Of a DNA stretch of 8,679 nucleotides, positions 5,747-8,679 are shown piece after piece. The notes beneath the pieces were generated by a model that made no database searches, was not told where the DNA came from, and saw only the letters and a program-made list of their open reading frames with translations. How positions within the stretch are numbered: position 1 is the stretch's first letter; every line of letters starts with the position of its first letter. This DNA comes from Candidatus Stygibacter frigidus (GTDB taxonomy: Bacteria; Cloacimonadota; Cloacimonadia; Cloacimonadales; TCS61), in assembly GCA_030765325.1 (NCBI GenBank), contig JAVCCT010000049.1, positions 1 through 8,679 of the forward strand. Direction: 5' to 3'. The translations under genes were made by a program, and so were the position numbers.

Positions 5747-8679
5747 ATGAAGGTTAACCTGAACCAGAAAGGCAAATTAGTGTTGTTAGCATTGATTTTA
5801 GCTTTCTTGTTACCCTACTCATCCTTTGCAAAAGCGAACCCGGAAGACTACATGGTAAATTCGCTGCACGTATCTGATATACCAGATGATGCGGGTAGTG
5901 GATTAGTAGTGAGTTGGACGCCATTACCAAAGGAGAGAAGGATTATCGAGTATCGAGTATATCGGGGAACGGTTGCTGATACTCTTTTTTATATCGGTAA
6001 GATCGATGTAAATCTAAAGACTGGCATAGCTGGAGATTCAGTGTATTTTTATGATTCCGGCTGGTTAGGATTTGTTGATCTGGAGTCACCCGGCAAATTA
6101 AAAAAGGAAAAAGGTGATCATCCTGACCGGACAATCTACCGGGAATTTCCGCGTGATATCAACGTAAATGGTCCTGAGTTAAAGGATAATTACGTAGTAT
6201 TGGGAATTGGAAAGGAAAAGGAATTTCTTTATAACCCCACTAAGGTGGAAAAAGAAAATGAAGATGGAGAATCGGAAGTTTATTCCGGTTTGCGATTAAA
6301 TCAGTTTGATGCGATGTATAAGCAGCTTCATACTAATATGAAATATTATTATACCGTTCTGGCTGTCGATGAATCACGTCACTATTATACAGAAGTACCT
6401 CCTGTCATGGGTGTGCCACGTGAAAATAGTCCGGAAAAACCCAAACCTCTTGCCAGCGTATTTGTGGAAGATGCAAACCGGTTTCAGTTTGAATGGAAGC
6501 TTCCTGTAGAAGCGGGACCGGTTTACGGCTATCAGGTGTGGATGCTGCCCAGGGAAGCTGCAGAAGATTTTGAAGCTTATAAAAAAGAGCAGAAATTAAA
6601 AGAGCAAAACAGCCTCGCATGCCTGGCAGATAGTAATACCGTAGTGATGGAAACCACATTAACTAATCCGGCTATGCAGATATTTGGTGCTGAGTCTTCA
6701 GTATATACAGATCTGGTACATGGCAGTGTCGATATCATTGATGGTGTGATCAATTATGAGGGCGAGGAATATCAAATTGATACAGATAAACTGGATAGCT
6801 ATTATTACATTTTTGCCCTTGAGGGTAGACAATTTAGCAGCTGGAGTGATTATTCTGAAGTAAGCAGGATCACCTCAAATGAATTACCTGCAATTCAGTC
6901 TATTGATGATGATGTGATTTTTACAGTAACAGACAGGATAGAAGATAAGGGAGATTATAACACGATCAGTTGGGGTAAACCTATAGTTAATCTCACAAAT
7001 ACCAGTTATGTGAATGAAAAGAAAAGCAAACTGATGATCAACTATGAATACGTTACTAATTTAGATTATAAAGTCAAAAATATCTATTTTAAGATATATG
7101 ATACTGATGGGAATCTGATTGATGATATCAATGAGTATTATCAGGATAATCAGATCAAGGTAAAATTGCCCAAGGGAGCTGACCCGAAGCAATCTTTGCG
7201 GGTAGAGATCACCTTAAAATGTAATAAAGACCTGGGTGATTATGTTATACTTCAGGATCTGGAGTATAATGATTTCACTCGTTCACTGGTTCCAACTAAG
7301 GAGTTATACCTAAATGGAGTGAATGTAAGCAACTATAGTTATTATATTTATAAGCGTAATTACTATGATAAGGTCTTCCGTCTGGCGAAGAAATTTGGCG
7401 CTACTCAAAGAGAATATCATGATAATATTGGTCTGGAAAATAATTTCAGTTTACTGGTAGGCGATTATGATGCTGATAAGGATTTATATCTCGTAAATCC
7501 ATCATTTTCAATATACAAAACTGAAGGTGATACTGATGTAGAAAGGGGATCAACAATTTCCTGCAATGTGTGGCGCTCAGAAGCAGATAAACAGATCGCA
7601 GATATTCAGGCAAATATTGATAAATATACAGTGATGGCTGATACTATTGAAGTAGAACGTCGCCAATCTGTATTAGATTATTTGGATCAGCTGAAATCAC
7701 AATTAACAAGTATCCAGTCAGACCCAATTCTGGCAAGAGCAGCAGAGATCACAGATGACAAGCAAAGAATGAAATTCCTCAGTAAACAGCGCACTATTGC
7801 TAAGCGGTCTTATGAATATAAGCTGGTATTGACGGATGGAAAAGGGCACTTCACTGTTTCTGATATTTATGTAAATCCCGATGGAGCAGAAAATCAGAAA
7901 AATAAGTTTGCTTATTTCGGAGGTGTTGGCTTAAATCATTTCTTTCCATATTCAAACTGGTTTAAATGGAATATGTTCCCTGCCCTGATAGCAACATTGC
8001 TTTTTGGTGGCTTGGTGTATGTTATGATCAAAAAAGCCAGAACTTCTGATTTATATATCAGACCCATTGCAGGTATTGAAGAGATAGATAATGCTATTGG
8101 TAGAGCTACTGAGATGGGAAGACCCATTCTCTTTGTCCCGGGACTTTCCAGTATTCAGGATGTGGCGACTCTGGCTGGTCTTTCAATATTAGGAAGAGTA
8201 GCCAAAAAAGCTGCTGAATATGATACTAAAATATTATGTCCCGTGAGAGATTACATAGTGCTGCCTATTGCTCAAGAGATCATCAAAGAAGCTCATTATG
8301 AAGCTGGCAGACCAGATAGTTATGATAAAAACAGTGCTTTCTTTATTACTACCGCACAGTTCGCTTTTGTGGCTGGTGTGAATGGTATTATGCTGCGTGA
8401 AAAGACGGCAACAAACTTCTATATGGGAATGTTCTGGGCAGAGGCATTGATCATGACAGAAACCGGTTCAGGAACTGGAGCTATTCAGATCGCTGGTACT
8501 GACGCTGTTACCCAGATCCCATTCTTTATAACTACCTGTGATTATACATTGATAGGTGAGGAGCTTTATGCTGCTTCTGCTTATCTGGCACGTGAACCAC
8601 TGATGCTGGGAACCTTGAAAGGTCAGGATTACTTGAAACTGATTATCACTATCTTTATTGTAGTTGGTACTGTGTTAAG
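5747..8679 (+). CDS. Large exported membrane protein: signal peptide, Fn3-like modules, coiled coil, DUF6754-like region (partial)
   Basis: The frame is open from the ATG at 5747 to the right edge: 977 codons with no stop. Residues 1-30 are a signal peptide (LVLLALILAFLLPYSSFA, probable cleavage near 28-30). Fn3-like beta modules follow: about 37-130 (GLVVSWTPLP, IEYRVYRG), about 225-384 (FQFEWKLP, YGYQVWML, ending in SWSDYSEVSRI), and a third, less regular one at about 385-600. Residues 610-660 are a predicted coiled coil (ADKQIADIQANIDKY). A transmembrane helix spans about 744-761, then KKAR. Residues 765-960 resemble DUF6754 (RPILFVPGLSS, ETGSGTGAIQIAGTD). A second hydrophobic helix starts at about 962 (YLKLIITIFIVVGTVL) and is cut by the window. 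The inferred topology is a large periplasmic part and a cytoplasmic DUF region. The function is unknown; Fn3 modules suggest binding to surface polymers or partner proteins. I associate this domain set with Cloacimonadota and other environmental phyla, from memory rather than a search. Confidence 0.75.
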   Translation, partial: MKVNLNQKGKLVLLALILAFLLPYSSFAKANPEDYMVNSLHVSDIPDDAGSGLVVSWTPLPKERRIIEYRVYRGTVADTLFYIGKIDVNLKTGIAGDSVYFYDSGWLGFVDLESPGKLKKEKGDHPDRTIYREFPRDINVNGPELKDNYVVLGIGKEKEFLYNPTKVEKENEDGESEVYSGLRLNQFDAMYKQLHTNMKYYYTVLAVDESRHYYTEVPPVMGVPRENSPEKPKPLASVFVEDANRFQFEWKLPVEAGPVYGYQVWMLPREAAEDFEAYKKEQKLKEQNSLACLADSNTVVMETTLTNPAMQIFGAESSVYTDLVHGSVDIIDGVINYEGEEYQIDTDKLDSYYYIFALEGRQFSSWSDYSEVSRITSNELPAIQSIDDDVIFTVTDRIEDKGDYNTISWGKPIVNLTNTSYVNEKKSKLMINYEYVTNLDYKVKNIYFKIYDTDGNLIDDINEYYQDNQIKVKLPKGADPKQSLRVEITLKCNKDLGDYVILQDLEYNDFTRSLVPTKELYLNGVNVSNYSYYIYKRNYYDKVFRLAKKFGATQREYHDNIGLENNFSLLVGDYDADKDLYLVNPSFSIYKTEGDTDVERGSTISCNVWRSEADKQIADIQANIDKYTVMADTIEVERRQSVLDYLDQLKSQLTSIQSDPILARAAEITDDKQRMKFLSKQRTIAKRSYEYKLVLTDGKGHFTVSDIYVNPDGAENQKNKFAYFGGVGLNHFFPYSNWFKWNMFPALIATLLFGGLVYVMIKKARTSDLYIRPIAGIEEIDNAIGRATEMGRPILFVPGLSSIQDVATLAGLSILGRVAKKAAEYDTKILCPVRDYIVLPIAQEIIKEAHYEAGRPDSYDKNSAFFITTAQFAFVAGVNGIMLREKTATNFYMGMFWAEALIMTETGSGTGAIQIAGTDAVTQIPFFITTCDYTLIGEELYAASAYLAREPLMLGTLKGQDYLKLIITIFIVVGTVL

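Noticed and set aside
5572..6659. Minus-strand open frames opposite the start of the Fn3/DUF6754-like gene
   Set aside because: They oppose a frame with a strong ribosome binding site, a signal peptide and 977 uninterrupted codons.
7936..8127. Minus-strand open frame within the Fn3/DUF6754-like gene
   Set aside because: It is antisense to the first transmembrane helix and adjacent sequence and has no independent support.

Overview
The window is AT-rich bacterial DNA. It reads as a genome segment with a restriction-modification locus at the left edge, followed by signalling and cell-envelope genes. No rRNA, tRNA, CRISPR array, transposase or integrase was seen. The organism is probably a Gram-negative from a poorly cultured lineage: it has a lipoprotein signal, a MepM-like M23 peptidase, and a large Fn3-type membrane protein whose C-terminal half I recognise as DUF6754-like. 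I associate that protein type with Candidatus Cloacimonadota and related environmental phyla. This placement is inference; no marker gene is present.

Left block (1-1388, minus strand): a 355-residue protein carries a complete type I HsdR-like nuclease domain (PD-(D/E)XK plus QxxxY) but no helicase. It is followed, after a 176-base gap, by the first 48 residues of an HsdM-like DNA methyltransferase that runs off the window. The gap holds a good sigma70-type promoter whose -35 box overlaps a perfect 14-bp palindrome, so hsdM probably has its own regulated promoter.

Centre (1513-3268, plus strand): a soluble histidine kinase with two PAS domains and an unusual HYWRQPLN phospho-acceptor box is transcribed divergently from the nuclease gene. 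Its GTG start has no Shine-Dalgarno sequence. It overlaps the end of a 12-codon open frame that does have one, which suggests translational coupling.

Right-centre (3269-5138): a non-coding stretch carries two short hairpins built on the same ACTTTAGT core. It also has a strong intrinsic terminator lying inside the apparent 5' end of the next open frame. The real start of that gene, an M23 metallopeptidase lipoprotein, is therefore downstream, at a GTG with a good ribosome binding site. The mature protein also ends in a hydrophobic helix, so it appears to have two membrane anchors.

Right block (5139-8679): a 608-base gene-free stretch contains two 46-bp palindromic elements in inverted orientation. 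They are about 80% identical, and two of their differences are compensatory base-pair changes. A promoter and a strong ribosome binding site then lead into a large exported membrane protein of at least 977 residues: signal peptide, Fn3-like modules, coiled coil, transmembrane helix, DUF6754-like region. It runs off the right edge. The most unusual signals are the inverted hairpin pair, the helicase-less HsdR-like/HsdM pairing, the coupled kinase start and the large membrane protein.
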